Shown: positions 52,037-61,203 of the stretch, in pieces
How the letters are laid out: each line of letters opens with the position of its first letter
How positions within the stretch are numbered: position 1 is the stretch's first letter
Assembly (NCBI RefSeq): GCF_000169095.1
Contig: NZ_AAVU01000028.1
Coordinates: forward strand, 25,884-89,883
From: Lyngbya sp. PCC 8106
GTDB taxonomy: Bacteria > Cyanobacteriota > Cyanobacteriia > Cyanobacteriales > Microcoleaceae
Direction of reading: 5' to 3'
DNA length: 64,000 nt
Notes under the pieces: generated by a model
The model's database searches: none
Told to the model about the DNA's origin: nothing
Seen by the model: the letters and a program-made list of their open reading frames with translations, nothing else
Position numbers and translations under genes: made by a program

Positions 52037-53869
52037 ATGACTCAACTCAAACTAACAAAAGTTCAGCAGGCGATTGAGGCACAATTCTCGGCACTAAAAA
52101 CCAGGGATGAAAAAAAGTTCGGTGGTATCCAGGAAACTTGTATAAGAGAAATTTATCGTGTTTGGATGCTCAAACAGGGGAATGTTTGCATAGATATTGG
52201 TGCCCATAAAGGACTACATACATTTGCTATGGCTGACAGTGTAGGAACAAAAGGCTTAGTTTTTTCTTACGAAGCTAACAAGTTTTTAGCTAGTTCATTA
52301 AAAGAAAGCTGTATCGAGAAAAATCGTCATCATATAAATGTTTATAATTATGCAGTTAGCAACAAACACGGCGAAACTATTACTTTTTATAATAATACCT
52401 CTCATCCAGGACAAAGCACGATTGTGCAAGGTTATGGAAAAAACTTTTCTGCTGCTGACACGATGGAAGTTACTAGCGTAACTCTTGATGAGCATTTACT
52501 TCCTCAGATCGATAAGCGGGTCTTAAGATTTATAAAGATTGATGCAGAAGGAGCCGAAATTGACATCTTGAAGGGTGCAATCAAGCTTTTAAGCAAGTAT
52601 AAACCGCTAGTTGCTCTTGAGTTAAGCATCTATTATGTCAAACAACGTGAAAGAGAGTTTTTTGAAGTGTTAGATCGCTGTGGTTATCAATGCTATACTT
52701 TGTCTGGTATTCCTATAACGATCAAAACTCTAAATATGGGGTTTAAGTCTGATTGCTATACGATACTTGTATGCTCCAAAAACCACTGGATTAGCGATTT
52801 TTGTGCAAACCCTCAAAAGATGGCTCGCTTAATCTGTAGGGTTCTAAATTTAGAATTTACGCCAGATGAGGTTCAGACCGAAAAAATAAATCAGGACGGT
52901 TTTAAATATTTTACTGGAAAGGAAGAGATTATTCCTAAGTCCATTATTATAAGTGATTTCGAGAATGTATTAGTACCTTCCAGCGTACCAGAAGTTCCTG
53001 GAATGATTTCGCCTCAAGAGTGTAGATATTTGTACCACCTGGCATCAGAACTTTACACAGGTAGTGGTAAGATTGTTGAAGTAGGAACTTGGTTGGGGAA
53101 AAGCACTTCATACATTGCAGAAGGAATTAAGCAGAAACATAAATCCCAAAAACTATACTGTTACGATAATTATATATGGATTGATTTTTACAATTCACAC
53201 CACTCAAAAACTATTTCGGGAACCCCGTTTCTCAATCCAGGTGAAGATTTTCTGCCGCTTTTTAAACAATATCAATTACAGTATCTCGACTTGCTCGAAG
53301 TTGTAAAGTGTGACATGGGTGACATAAAATGGACGGGAGGTCCAATAGAGGTTTTGATCTTAGATGCACCAAAAAGGTTTGAGGATCTATGCAAATGTTT
53401 AAAAATCTTCCATCCTCACCTTATGGATAACTCTATTATTGTCTTTCAAGACTTCTTTCATTCACCATCATATTCAATTCCGTTTACTCTGGGAATCTTA
53501 AAGCCATACATTAATCTTGATGCTGTTGTTATCAATTCATCAATGGCTGTATTTAAGCGAAACAGTATGTTTTCTTCTTTAATGCTAGATTTTGAAATCA
53601 ACAACTTTAAAGAAAAACCGCATGACCTAGAAATGGTATGGGCTAAGATATTTTCAGGAATGCCAGAGGCTATGATGGGTGCCTTAGCTGTTTCAAAGGC
53701 TATGATGCACGAAGACCTAGGTATGCTAGATGAAATATATAGCACTTTTGCCACGATCAGGTTTTCTACTTTTGCGAAGAAAAGAGCTAAATTTCTTTCA
53801 AGTGTAGTGTCGTACAAAAGAAAATATCCCTGTGTGTTCCAAGCATTAGCTGAATTTGGGCAAATATGA
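52037..53869 (+). CDS. FkbM methyltransferase fused to a second SAM methyltransferase domain
   Basis: A 610-residue protein. Residues 20-240 are FkbM-type (NVCIDIGAHKGLHTFAMADS, FSYEANKFLASSL, RFIKIDAEGAEIDILKGAIK). Residues 310-490 are a second class I domain (SGKIVEVGTWLGKSTSYIAE, YCYDNYIWIDFY, PIEVLILDAPKRFEDL) like Methyltransf_24. FkbM domains usually O-methylate sugars. It follows the DUF115-like gene by 90 bases and overlaps the next gene start by 4 bases (ATGA), so these form one operon. Confidence 0.82.
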   Translation: MTQLKLTKVQQAIEAQFSALKTRDEKKFGGIQETCIREIYRVWMLKQGNVCIDIGAHKGLHTFAMADSVGTKGLVFSYEANKFLASSLKESCIEKNRHHINVYNYAVSNKHGETITFYNNTSHPGQSTIVQGYGKNFSAADTMEVTSVTLDEHLLPQIDKRVLRFIKIDAEGAEIDILKGAIKLLSKYKPLVALELSIYYVKQREREFFEVLDRCGYQCYTLSGIPITIKTLNMGFKSDCYTILVCSKNHWISDFCANPQKMARLICRVLNLEFTPDEVQTEKINQDGFKYFTGKEEIIPKSIIISDFENVLVPSSVPEVPGMISPQECRYLYHLASELYTGSGKIVEVGTWLGKSTSYIAEGIKQKHKSQKLYCYDNYIWIDFYNSHHSKTISGTPFLNPGEDFLPLFKQYQLQYLDLLEVVKCDMGDIKWTGGPIEVLILDAPKRFEDLCKCLKIFHPHLMDNSIIVFQDFFHSPSYSIPFTLGILKPYINLDAVVINSSMAVFKRNSMFSSLMLDFEINNFKEKPHDLEMVWAKIFSGMPEAMMGALAVSKAMMHEDLGMLDEIYSTFATIRFSTFAKKRAKFLSSVVSYKRKYPCVFQALAEFGQI

Positions 53870-55026
53870 TAGAACTTTTACCATATCGCATTTCTAAGAA
53901 AGAGCATAGGCAGTCTAAGAGGCTTACTGTTGTATTTTCTAGCTACCTCTTGACCCATCAAGTTGGGAGTGGAAGCTTTACATATTATAATTATTTTTCT
54001 GCTTCCTCAGAGAATTCTGACATCCTTTTGGTTCGAGATCCACTGAACCTTTGGTATATAGAAAAAGTGGAAAACTTGGATTTGGATATAAATGCGCTTT
54101 CTATAGAGTCTTTGACTGAGACGCACGAAATGGTTAAATATTCTAGGAGCGAATTCGTCAAGATTCTAGAAGCCCTTCAAGCTGATTATTCGTATGTTAC
54201 TTTTTTTGGTTCCTCAATGGGAGGATATGGAGCATTACTTTATGCTTCTAAATTGTCTCCTCATCAGGTCGTAGCACTTTGTCCGCAGACGTTTCATGCT
54301 AGGGGGTATCCCAGATTTAAGTCTGCACATCAAAAACATACATTTTTTGATATCGCTCAACTCAATTATACAATATCCAAGTTGCATTTATTGGTTGGTG
54401 CGGAAAATCTGTATGACATATATCATGCAACGAGAATAAAATCGTCTCTAGAGAGTTTAACTCTTGTTCCTTTGTCATGTCACAATATTCCGCTTTACTT
54501 CCACAGGTTAGATAGGTTTCAACTTCTCATCAATTCAGTCACTGACGGTTCATTTGAATCTTATTTAGAAAAACTTCAAAATGGGTACAGGAGTTATCCA
54601 ACGCTTCAGCAGTATTTGAAAGGCTCGAAAATACAGGGTATTCTTGAGAGTCTGTTTTATAATATTTATATTGATAAAGATTTTCAGTTTGCTGAAAACT
54701 TGTTAACAGCAATTATTGAAAGGTTTCCTTGGCAAGCAGGTGCCAAGCGTACTCTTGGACTCCTTTGGTACGAGCAAAACTGTGTAGATGAACGCATTCC
54801 TAAAATTCTCACGGATGCACTCAATAGTGCTTATCTAATGGATGATGCGTATGGACCCCTCGCTCACTCATTGGCTTGTCATGGAAAAGTAGATGAAGCC
54901 ATAGATTGGCTTCAAAAAGGACTAAAGATTAATAAAGTAGCTGTAATGCAATATATAGGTTGCGTTTGCGAATCATTGCCAAAGGATGCTACTAAAGAAC
55001 GAGATATATTGCAAAATCTCCAATAA
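53866..55026 (+). CDS. Alpha/beta-hydrolase-like protein with C-terminal TPR-like repeats
   Basis: A 386-residue protein coupled to the previous gene by ATGA. LTVVFSSYLLTHQVGSGSFT, then the elbow VTFFGSSMGGYGALLYASKL (nucleophile Ser in GSSMGG), VVALCPQTFHARGYP and a late LVPLSCHNIPLYFHRLDRF fit an alpha/beta hydrolase acyltransferase-like fold of the kind seen near glycan genes. Residues 280-380 are TPR-like (FAENLLTAIIERFPWQAGAK, HSLACHGKVDEAIDWLQKGL). It may acylate or deacylate a surface sugar. Substrate unknown. Confidence 0.6.
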   Translation: MIELLPYRISKKEHRQSKRLTVVFSSYLLTHQVGSGSFTYYNYFSASSENSDILLVRDPLNLWYIEKVENLDLDINALSIESLTETHEMVKYSRSEFVKILEALQADYSYVTFFGSSMGGYGALLYASKLSPHQVVALCPQTFHARGYPRFKSAHQKHTFFDIAQLNYTISKLHLLVGAENLYDIYHATRIKSSLESLTLVPLSCHNIPLYFHRLDRFQLLINSVTDGSFESYLEKLQNGYRSYPTLQQYLKGSKIQGILESLFYNIYIDKDFQFAENLLTAIIERFPWQAGAKRTLGLLWYEQNCVDERIPKILTDALNSAYLMDDAYGPLAHSLACHGKVDEAIDWLQKGLKINKVAVMQYIGCVCESLPKDATKERDILQNLQ

Positions 55027-55103
55027 TGAAGTGATACCACCAGTTTTTCTGCTTATCATCAAATCTCAGAAGAGGAAAAAGAAGGGGGAAGTTCAGGAAT
55101 ACA

Positions 55104-55269
55104 TGGGGCTTGCTGAATAAGTTTAGAAAGTGGTGTGTGTAAGGGTTTGAGAAAAAAATGGCTTTGATTCATTTCAATCAGTCATAATCTGACGTATATC
55201 CTATCTTTATTGTATTTAATCTTATTTTGCTTCTATTTGCTCTGTTTTTCTTAAGAATGCAACAGCCCT
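55104..55269. mobile_element. Possible MITE or deleted IS remnant
   Basis: The left end GGGGCTTGCTGAATAAG and the right end TTAAGAATGCAACAGCCCTG form imperfect inverted repeats (GGGCT-TGCTGAATAAG against AGGGCTGTTGCATTCTTAA), enclosing about 165 AT-rich bases without a gene. The ends resemble those of some IS4/IS5-type elements in cyanobacteria. It fills most of the gap 55027-55302. Confidence 0.4.
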
Positions 55270-55302
55270 GCTACAACGCAGAGGCTTTAATCCATTCGTG
55301 GT

Positions 55303-56223
55303 CTATGTTGATATGGATCGTGGTCTGGGTTGATACGGAAAAATTGGTGGCTCTTGTTCATTTAGATCTAATGTATAAAATTCTGTATTAACCTGCTTTT
55401 CCAATACACTATTAATACCTGACTCAAGAGTCTTTCTAGTAAAGGCGGCATAATCATAACCACCATAAGGATAATTTGGTTGATCTTGAAAAAAGCCAAG
55501 ATATTTCGCCTCATGGCTTTTCAAATTATTCAAATCGCTTGTTCTTGTCACAGACTGGCCAAGAATTGCATAAAAACCTGGTTCTTGTTGACAAATGCAC
55601 TCGCCCAATCGTGAAAACAACCCAAGATTCATTAAACCTCTCATTGCTTCGACACTTGGGACAAAAAAAGTTGTTTTATCGCCATTAATATTGATTCTTG
55701 TATTTAAATACATCCCTGCTCGGTTATCATTTTTAACAATCATCGACTGAAGTAAAAATAATCCTTTTTCTTTTAGTACCATTTTTGCTATTTCAACAAG
55801 TAAAAACGGATTTATTAAGTGGTACATAAGACCCGCAGAAAAAACGAAATCAAATGAATTTATCCATCGACTTCTATTTTTAATACCTTCTAAACCAAAT
55901 GTAAAATAGTCAACTTTTTGACCAGAAACCTCAATGGCTGCTCGACATGTTGGAACATCATGCCCATCAACAGCGGCTACATAATCAGCACCTAATTTAG
56001 CTAAACCAATGGAAATTAGACCACTTCCCGGTCCTATTTCTAAGCATCTCATGCCACGAAAATCAATTGTATTCAACAAGTACATGCTAGAGTAAAGACT
56101 AATATTCGGGTATTTAAAATATTCTCCCTCGCGTCCAATTACTTCAAAATCTCCAAAATCAATAGAATTAAACCATCTTTGTTTTTTAAGGTTCTCAATA
56201 TTTTGCTTATCATTGGTTGGCAT
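55303..56223 (-). CDS. Class I SAM-dependent methyltransferase
   Basis: A 306-residue protein. WFNSIDFGDFEVIGRE and RCLEIGPGSGLISIGLAKLG (SAM motif I) with AAVDGHDVPTC, FDFVFSAGLMYHLINPFLL and LKEKGLFLLQSMI resemble the DUF1698/CmoB-like branch. The substrate is probably a sugar or tRNA uridine, but in this glycan neighbourhood a sugar is more likely. There is no export signal. Single gene, 150 bases from the SDR gene. Confidence 0.8.
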   Translation of the reverse strand: MPTNDKQNIENLKKQRWFNSIDFGDFEVIGREGEYFKYPNISLYSSMYLLNTIDFRGMRCLEIGPGSGLISIGLAKLGADYVAAVDGHDVPTCRAAIEVSGQKVDYFTFGLEGIKNRSRWINSFDFVFSAGLMYHLINPFLLVEIAKMVLKEKGLFLLQSMIVKNDNRAGMYLNTRININGDKTTFFVPSVEAMRGLMNLGLFSRLGECICQQEPGFYAILGQSVTRTSDLNNLKSHEAKYLGFFQDQPNYPYGGYDYAAFTRKTLESGINSVLEKQVNTEFYTLDLNEQEPPIFPYQPRPRSIST

Positions 56224-56375
56224 AAAAAAATTCCTTGCAAATATGCAAATAGCTTAGTCACGAAGGGTTTATCATTCTCCAGTTTAGAACTATTCTAGCA
56301 TCTTTCCTATATCTGAACTTCCCCAACACAAAAAATGATAACGGGGAATGTGTTAAGATTCATACTAAAAGCTCT

Positions 56376-57128
56376 TCACTCCGTACTCAACCTCGCCGTA
56401 GCCCCACCATCAACAACCAAACTCTGACCCGTCATAAAACCTGATCGCCCCCCATCCGCCAAAAAATAAATCGCCTCGGCAATCTCCCCAGGTTGACCCA
56501 CTCGACCGATGACGTGCTTAGACCCCAATTGTTCCACCAACTCAGCTACGCCCTCTCCCTGCAAATGGCCGCGACTCAGCCCAGCATACAACATCGGGGT
56601 CTCCACCGCACCCGGCAAAACCGCATTGACCCGAATCTGATCACCAGCCAACTCAATAGCCAACGCCCTTGTCAAAGCCAGCATTGCTCCTTTACTAGCA
56701 GCATAAGCAGCAATATTAGCAGAAGTTGCGATCGCGTGTACAGAACTCACATTCACAATTGCACCTCCCTGCTGTTGCATAAAAGGATAAAGCTGACGCA
56801 CCGCTAAATAAACCGATCGCACATTCACCGCCATCACCCGATCCCACTCCTCGGGTGTCGTTTCCACTAGAGGTTTGCAAACCTGAATAGCAGCATTATT
56901 CACGATCGCATTTAGATTTTCAATCCGTCCCGAAAGCTGATTAGCAATAGATTCCCAAGCCAACGGATCAGATACATCAGCCCGGATATAAAAGTCAACC
57001 CCCCCCACCTGATCCGACACCTCACCACAGTCCACCCCGACCACAGACCAGCCATTATTGTGGAATAACTCAGCAGTCGCCGAACCGATTCCCCCTAAAA
57101 CCCCAGTAATTAAAACAACTTGTTTCAT
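56376..57128 (-). CDS. Short-chain dehydrogenase/reductase
   Basis: A 250-residue SDR. The cofactor loop is TGVLGGIGSATAELF, then ADVSDPLAW, NAIVNNAAIQ, INVSSVHAIATSANIAA (Ser), YAASKGAM (Tyr and Lys of YxxxK), and VNAVLPGAVETPM. It oxidises or reduces an alcohol or keto group with NAD(P). It is read in the same direction as the Uma2, dehydrogenase, cytidylyltransferase, cyclase and glycosyltransferase genes upstream and may act last in that pathway. Confidence 0.88.
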   Translation of the reverse strand: MKQVVLITGVLGGIGSATAELFHNNGWSVVGVDCGEVSDQVGGVDFYIRADVSDPLAWESIANQLSGRIENLNAIVNNAAIQVCKPLVETTPEEWDRVMAVNVRSVYLAVRQLYPFMQQQGGAIVNVSSVHAIATSANIAAYAASKGAMLALTRALAIELAGDQIRVNAVLPGAVETPMLYAGLSRGHLQGEGVAELVEQLGSKHVIGRVGQPGEIAEAIYFLADGGRSGFMTGQSLVVDGGATARLSTE

Positions 57129-57147
57129 GGCTTAGACGCTATTATAA

Positions 57148-57774
57148 CTACTGCCCCACTGTAAATATCTGTTCTGCCGTCAAGTTTAACTCTGGGAAAG
57201 TTGGCGATCGCAGAATATCTTGACCTCTAAATAAGTTGACCCTATATTCCCCATCAACCCAATCATAAATCGAAATGGTCGGTTGCTTCGGATCTCCAAT
57301 ATAACGCCGACCTCCCAAACCCAAGTAATCGACGATCCAATACTCGCCTATCCCTAATTTTTCATATTCTGCCAGCTTAGTTAAATAATCATCTTGCCAA
57401 TTGGTACTGACTACTTCTACTGCTAATTTAATACTCGTACCTTGAGTAATAGTAGAACGCTTGTTCCACATTGGCTCGTTTTCCATGGCATTATCATCTA
57501 ATACCATAACGTCGGGAATATAAGCCGACTTATCAGAATCTATGGCTTTAATTAGTCCTTGGCGAGGGATAAAAAATGGCAAATTCAAACGTTTAATTTC
57601 TACACCCAGTTCCAAAGCCAGAAAACCAGCTACTTTTTCGTGAGTTCCAGTTGGCTGCATTTTAACGATCGCCCCATCATGCAATTCAAATCGACCCTCA
57701 TAACCATCCGGATACCAATCCAGAAACTCCTCTAAAGTCAATGAAATTTTCTGTTCTTCTGTCTGGGTCAACAT
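57148..57774 (-). CDS. Uma2 family endonuclease
   Basis: A 208-residue Uma2 protein: LEEFLDWYPDGYEGRFELHD, GTHEKVAGFLALELG, IPDVMVLDD, IKLAVEVVSTNWQDD (E-V position of the nuclease core) and GIGEYWIVDYLGLGGRRYIG. It lies between the SDR gene (19 bases) and the hydroxyacid dehydrogenase (62 bases) on the same strand, so it is embedded in the glycan operon without an obvious metabolic role. Confidence 0.85.
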   Translation of the reverse strand: MLTQTEEQKISLTLEEFLDWYPDGYEGRFELHDGAIVKMQPTGTHEKVAGFLALELGVEIKRLNLPFFIPRQGLIKAIDSDKSAYIPDVMVLDDNAMENEPMWNKRSTITQGTSIKLAVEVVSTNWQDDYLTKLAEYEKLGIGEYWIVDYLGLGGRRYIGDPKQPTISIYDWVDGEYRVNLFRGQDILRSPTFPELNLTAEQIFTVGQ

Positions 57775-57836
57775 ATCTAACCTCCGCTTTCATTGCTCAT
57801 ACAGCCATCTGGACAGGTTTGATGATCGGATTCTCT

Positions 57837-58781
57837 TTATAACCCTTCTACCCCCAAACCTTGTAACAAATTAGCGATCGCCAACTCATTCACTCGTAAA
57901 ACAGCTTCTTTGGTATGAGAACTATTATGAGTCCCAAAAATACATTGATCAAACTGACGCAGAGGACTATCCATCGGTAACGGTTCGACTTCAAACACAT
58001 CTAAAGCCGCCCCCGCTACTTTCCCCAACTTTAAAGCCGCAACCAAAGCTGTTTCATCAATTAACGGTCCCCTGGCGACATTCACCAAACGCACCCCAGG
58101 TTTCATCAACTCAAACTGCTGATGACTCAATAAGTGATGGTTTTCTGGGGTCAAATTGCAAGAAAGAGCAATAAAATCAGACTGCTGCAACAGTTCCTCA
58201 AAGCTAACAGATTTAACCCCGAATTCAGCCTGAACAGCATCAGGAATTGACCTAATATCATAACCCAGCACCGACATTCCCACTGCCACACCCCGTTTAA
58301 CAATTCCCCGTCCAATACTCCCCACACCGATCACACCCAAGGTTTTACCCCGTAGGGTCATCCCCGGAATTTGCAGCCATCCTCCCGATCGCACAGACTG
58401 ATCCAATTTATGTAAGTGTCTTGCTAAAAGAATAATATAGCCCAATGCCACATCAGCCACTTCATCGGAAAAGACATCCGGTGTATTCTTGACCAGGATA
58501 CCTAATCGGTTTGCTGCATCTCGATCAATCCCATCAACACCAATCCCCCACTTTGCCACAATTTTTAACCGTTTTCCCTTCTCCAAAACTTTAGCCGTAA
58601 ACGGATCATCTCCCGCAATTACTCCATCAAAACGGTCAATAATCTCTAAAAGTTCAGCTTCACTCAACTGTTGAACTACAGAGGGAACTTCTAACTCAAT
58701 CCCTTTTTCAACTAATCGTTCTCGATAAATATCTATCGTTTTTTGCAAATGAGGACAAGTAACTAAAACTTTATAAACCAT
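57837..58781 (-). CDS. D-isomer-specific 2-hydroxyacid dehydrogenase (phosphoglycerate dehydrogenase-like)
   Basis: A 314-residue NAD-dependent enzyme. The cofactor loop is TLGVIGVGSIGRGIVKRG, the substrate region IVAKWGIGVDGIDRDAANRL, the Arg-containing LVNVARGPLIDETALVAAL, Glu in FEVEPLPMDSPLRQ, and the catalytic His in FGTHNSSHTKEAV. Length and lack of an ACT domain separate it from the main SerA. Its start overlaps the cytidylyltransferase stop (TAATG), so the two are coupled. It probably oxidises a 2-hydroxyacid precursor of the activated sugar acid. Confidence 0.85.
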   Translation of the reverse strand: MVYKVLVTCPHLQKTIDIYRERLVEKGIELEVPSVVQQLSEAELLEIIDRFDGVIAGDDPFTAKVLEKGKRLKIVAKWGIGVDGIDRDAANRLGILVKNTPDVFSDEVADVALGYIILLARHLHKLDQSVRSGGWLQIPGMTLRGKTLGVIGVGSIGRGIVKRGVAVGMSVLGYDIRSIPDAVQAEFGVKSVSFEELLQQSDFIALSCNLTPENHHLLSHQQFELMKPGVRLVNVARGPLIDETALVAALKLGKVAGAALDVFEVEPLPMDSPLRQFDQCIFGTHNSSHTKEAVLRVNELAIANLLQGLGVEGL

Positions 58782-59452
58782 TAAACCTTCTCCCGTTCTT
58801 CGTATAGAAATTCTGCGATTTTAAAATCAAGTTCTTCATCAATATCCACCGCTTCTAACCGTTCTATTTCAAACAAAAATGGACGAGTTCCAATCCGATT
58901 ATGTTGTGATTCTAAAATCTCACGAGTAAAAATGTATAAACAAGAATTTTCTTCGTAAATAGGAGGTAAATCTTGAGTCCTTAATAAAATTGCTGGATTA
59001 TGATTTACTGCTCTTGCTAAACTATCCCATAGCCTAGTTTGTAGGCGAGTGACTCCAAACAAAGAATCATACATTGGATAGTTATCTAAAAAAGACTGTA
59101 CAGCTTGAGTAATCGTTTCAGCTTTTAATAAAGGGTTTGTACTATGAGTTTGTAAATAAAAATCTGCATCGATTTGACCCACAGCATTAAGTAAAACATC
59201 ATTCATCGGAACAGTTCCGGCTCTCAAATGTTCGGGACGCTCCAGTAACTTCACTTGAGGAAAATATTTTGCTGCATCCTCTTGAATCTTCGGACTGTCA
59301 GTATCGATTACGACCTCTGTAATCAAGGAACAAGCCAACAGATTTTTGACAATGTAATGATATAATGGCGAACCTGCAAAACTCCGATAATTTTTGCCTG
59401 GAACCCGCTCGCTACTGTGACGCATGGGAACCAAAGCAACAATTTTAGCCAT
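58781..59452 (-). CDS. Acylneuraminate cytidylyltransferase family protein
   Basis: A 223-residue nucleotidyltransferase. IVALVPMRHSSERVPGKNYR carries the CTP-binding motif (R-x-x-S-x-R-x-P-G-K). VVIDTDSPKIQEDA, FYLQTHSTNPLLKAETI and a final VDIDEELDFKIAEF complete the NeuA/KdsB-like fold. It joins CMP to an acidic sugar such as a nonulosonic acid or a Kdo-like acid. No sugar-acid synthase (NeuB/KdsA type) is seen nearby, so the substrate is open. It sits 5 bases after the cyclase gene and overlaps the dehydrogenase start. Confidence 0.85.
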   Translation of the reverse strand: MAKIVALVPMRHSSERVPGKNYRSFAGSPLYHYIVKNLLACSLITEVVIDTDSPKIQEDAAKYFPQVKLLERPEHLRAGTVPMNDVLLNAVGQIDADFYLQTHSTNPLLKAETITQAVQSFLDNYPMYDSLFGVTRLQTRLWDSLARAVNHNPAILLRTQDLPPIYEENSCLYIFTREILESQHNRIGTRPFLFEIERLEAVDIDEELDFKIAEFLYEEREKV

Positions 59453-59457
59453 TCCCT

Positions 59458-60099
59458 TTACTCCTCGATTGACATTAACACCGCTCTCGCTGGAGCGCCA
59501 TCCGAGCCTACTAATTTTAACGGTAAACAGATGAGTTGGTAGACTCCTGGTAGCACATTTGTCAAGTTCAGTCCTTCCACAATAATCACCCCTGCTTTGA
59601 GCAAGATTTCATGGGTTAAGGGACTATCATAGAAACGTTGCACCGATAAATAGTCTACCCCAATTAGGCGAATACCGCGATCGACAACCCACTGAGCCGC
59701 ATCAGCCGTTAAAGCCACAAAGTCTTTCTGAAACTCACTCACCCCATTCTCCCAGAGTTTTGAGTTGCGGGTATGCAACAGCAACCGTGTTGTATTTTCA
59801 GGCAACGCCAAAGATTCTAAATCTGTTGCGGTAACAGAGGTAATATTCGGTAAATGGACAACCGTTGTTACCCCAATGAGAACATCCAAGGACAATTGTT
59901 CCACTGTAGAACCATCGGTAACAAAGTGCCAAGGAGCATCCACATGAGTCCCCACATGAACATCGGTTTCTAGCTTGGAAACATTGGCTTCATCTCCGTT
60001 ATCCAAACGCATCGTTTGAAAGAGGTTAAACCCCTCACTTCCAGGCCAAACAGGGATTTGAGGCTGTAAACCCACTGAAATATCAATAATTTTCTGCAA
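59458..60099 (-). CDS. Cyclase family protein (kynurenine formamidase fold)
   Basis: A 213-residue metal-dependent hydrolase. The metal motif HVGTHVDAPWHF is complete, preceded by DISVGLQPQIPVWPG and followed by LLLHTRNSKLWE, IRLIGVDYLSVQ and KAGVIIVEGLNL. Family members open amides or cyclic esters, such as N-formylkynurenine. In this operon it may remove an acyl or formyl group from, or open a lactone of, the sugar-acid precursor; that is inference. The start overlaps the preceding glycosyltransferase gene by 17 bases. Confidence 0.85.
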   Translation of the reverse strand: MQKIIDISVGLQPQIPVWPGSEGFNLFQTMRLDNGDEANVSKLETDVHVGTHVDAPWHFVTDGSTVEQLSLDVLIGVTTVVHLPNITSVTATDLESLALPENTTRLLLHTRNSKLWENGVSEFQKDFVALTADAAQWVVDRGIRLIGVDYLSVQRFYDSPLTHEILLKAGVIIVEGLNLTNVLPGVYQLICLPLKLVGSDGAPARAVLMSIEE

Positions 60100-61063
60100 C
60101 CTGCTTCTCCTTTTGCTGAGTGGTATAGTCGATTAGGCGATCGCAACTTTCTTTAGACTCTGTAAACATCTGGACACGACTCAAACCGTTTGGATAGTAA
60201 AATGTCTGCTTAAGCTGGCTTGTAATTTGTCCTTGCTGTCTAAACCCCCGATATGTTCCCCAGAACTGCATAAAACGGAAAACAATAATTTCTCTGAGCT
60301 TGTCCCCAATGATTCCATCATGCCAAGCATGATAACAGTCACTTAGCACGTTAGCGGTAAATAACCGAGCAAAGTCCATCAGACGAAATTGCTCTTGAGG
60401 AAAAATTGTCTTAAGAGCGATCGCTTCCCGTCGATAGCGGTTAAAGAGCTTACTGGGAACCTCATCGTGAACGTGGACAATTTCAGCTTCAGCAGTATAG
60501 GCCATTCTATAACCTAGCTCCATCGCTCGTTTCGCCCAGTCCAAATCTTCTAGTCCAGTCAGTAACTTATTATAGGGTAAACGTTCCCATACAGAGCGGC
60601 GAATTGCTGCATTGGCATTGTTGCAGAAGGGATGGTCTTGGTAGAAGTTAGACTGATTGGGAAACCACTTGGCAAAAACTTGATGCTCCGCATACTTTGT
60701 TACCTCATTACCTCGTTGTTTACCATAGACTAGGGCAACATTAGGGTCTGAGAACGGACTCAGTAATTGCTCTAGCCAATCCTTGTATAGTGGGTATACA
60801 TGGGCGCTCGCAATCACAATCACATCCCCGGTAGCAGCACGACAGCCTATGTTTAGCGCTCCTCCAAAGGAAAACTCTTGGGGCGAGATCGATAAAATTT
60901 TGACCGGGTAGCGAGAAGCGATGGAAACGGTTGCATCAGTTGAGCCAGAGTCTACTACAATGATCTCTACATCCTTAACAGTTTGCTGAAGGATACCACT
61001 GAGTAACCGACCAATGTGCTGTTCCTCATTGAAGCATCTAATTACGATAGAACACTTAATCAT
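60083..61063 (-). CDS. Family 2 glycosyltransferase
   Basis: A 326-residue GT-A enzyme without membrane segments. CSIVIRCFNEEQHIGRLLSG, VEIIVVDSGSTDATVSIASR, GGALNIGCRAATGDVIVIAS, SAHVYPLYKDWLEQLL and TGLEDLDWAKRAMELGYRMA (ED motif) are the usual order. It transfers a sugar from a nucleotide donor, perhaps the CMP-sugar made by the next genes, although CMP donors are more usual for other folds. It leads the minus-strand operon 60083-56376. Confidence 0.85.
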   Translation of the reverse strand: MIKCSIVIRCFNEEQHIGRLLSGILQQTVKDVEIIVVDSGSTDATVSIASRYPVKILSISPQEFSFGGALNIGCRAATGDVIVIASAHVYPLYKDWLEQLLSPFSDPNVALVYGKQRGNEVTKYAEHQVFAKWFPNQSNFYQDHPFCNNANAAIRRSVWERLPYNKLLTGLEDLDWAKRAMELGYRMAYTAEAEIVHVHDEVPSKLFNRYRREAIALKTIFPQEQFRLMDFARLFTANVLSDCYHAWHDGIIGDKLREIIVFRFMQFWGTYRGFRQQGQITSQLKQTFYYPNGLSRVQMFTESKESCDRLIDYTTQQKEKQVAENY

Positions 61064-61203
61064 GGTTAAATTTAGTAAATTAAAGTTTTCCCAATAACAC
61101 TAGCATCTCTTTGAGACTTAGTTAAATCTTTTGGAGTTCCCAAAATTTCCAAGATACCGAGCAACCCAACTCAACCTATACTTCTATTTAGAAATATTTT
61201 GTC

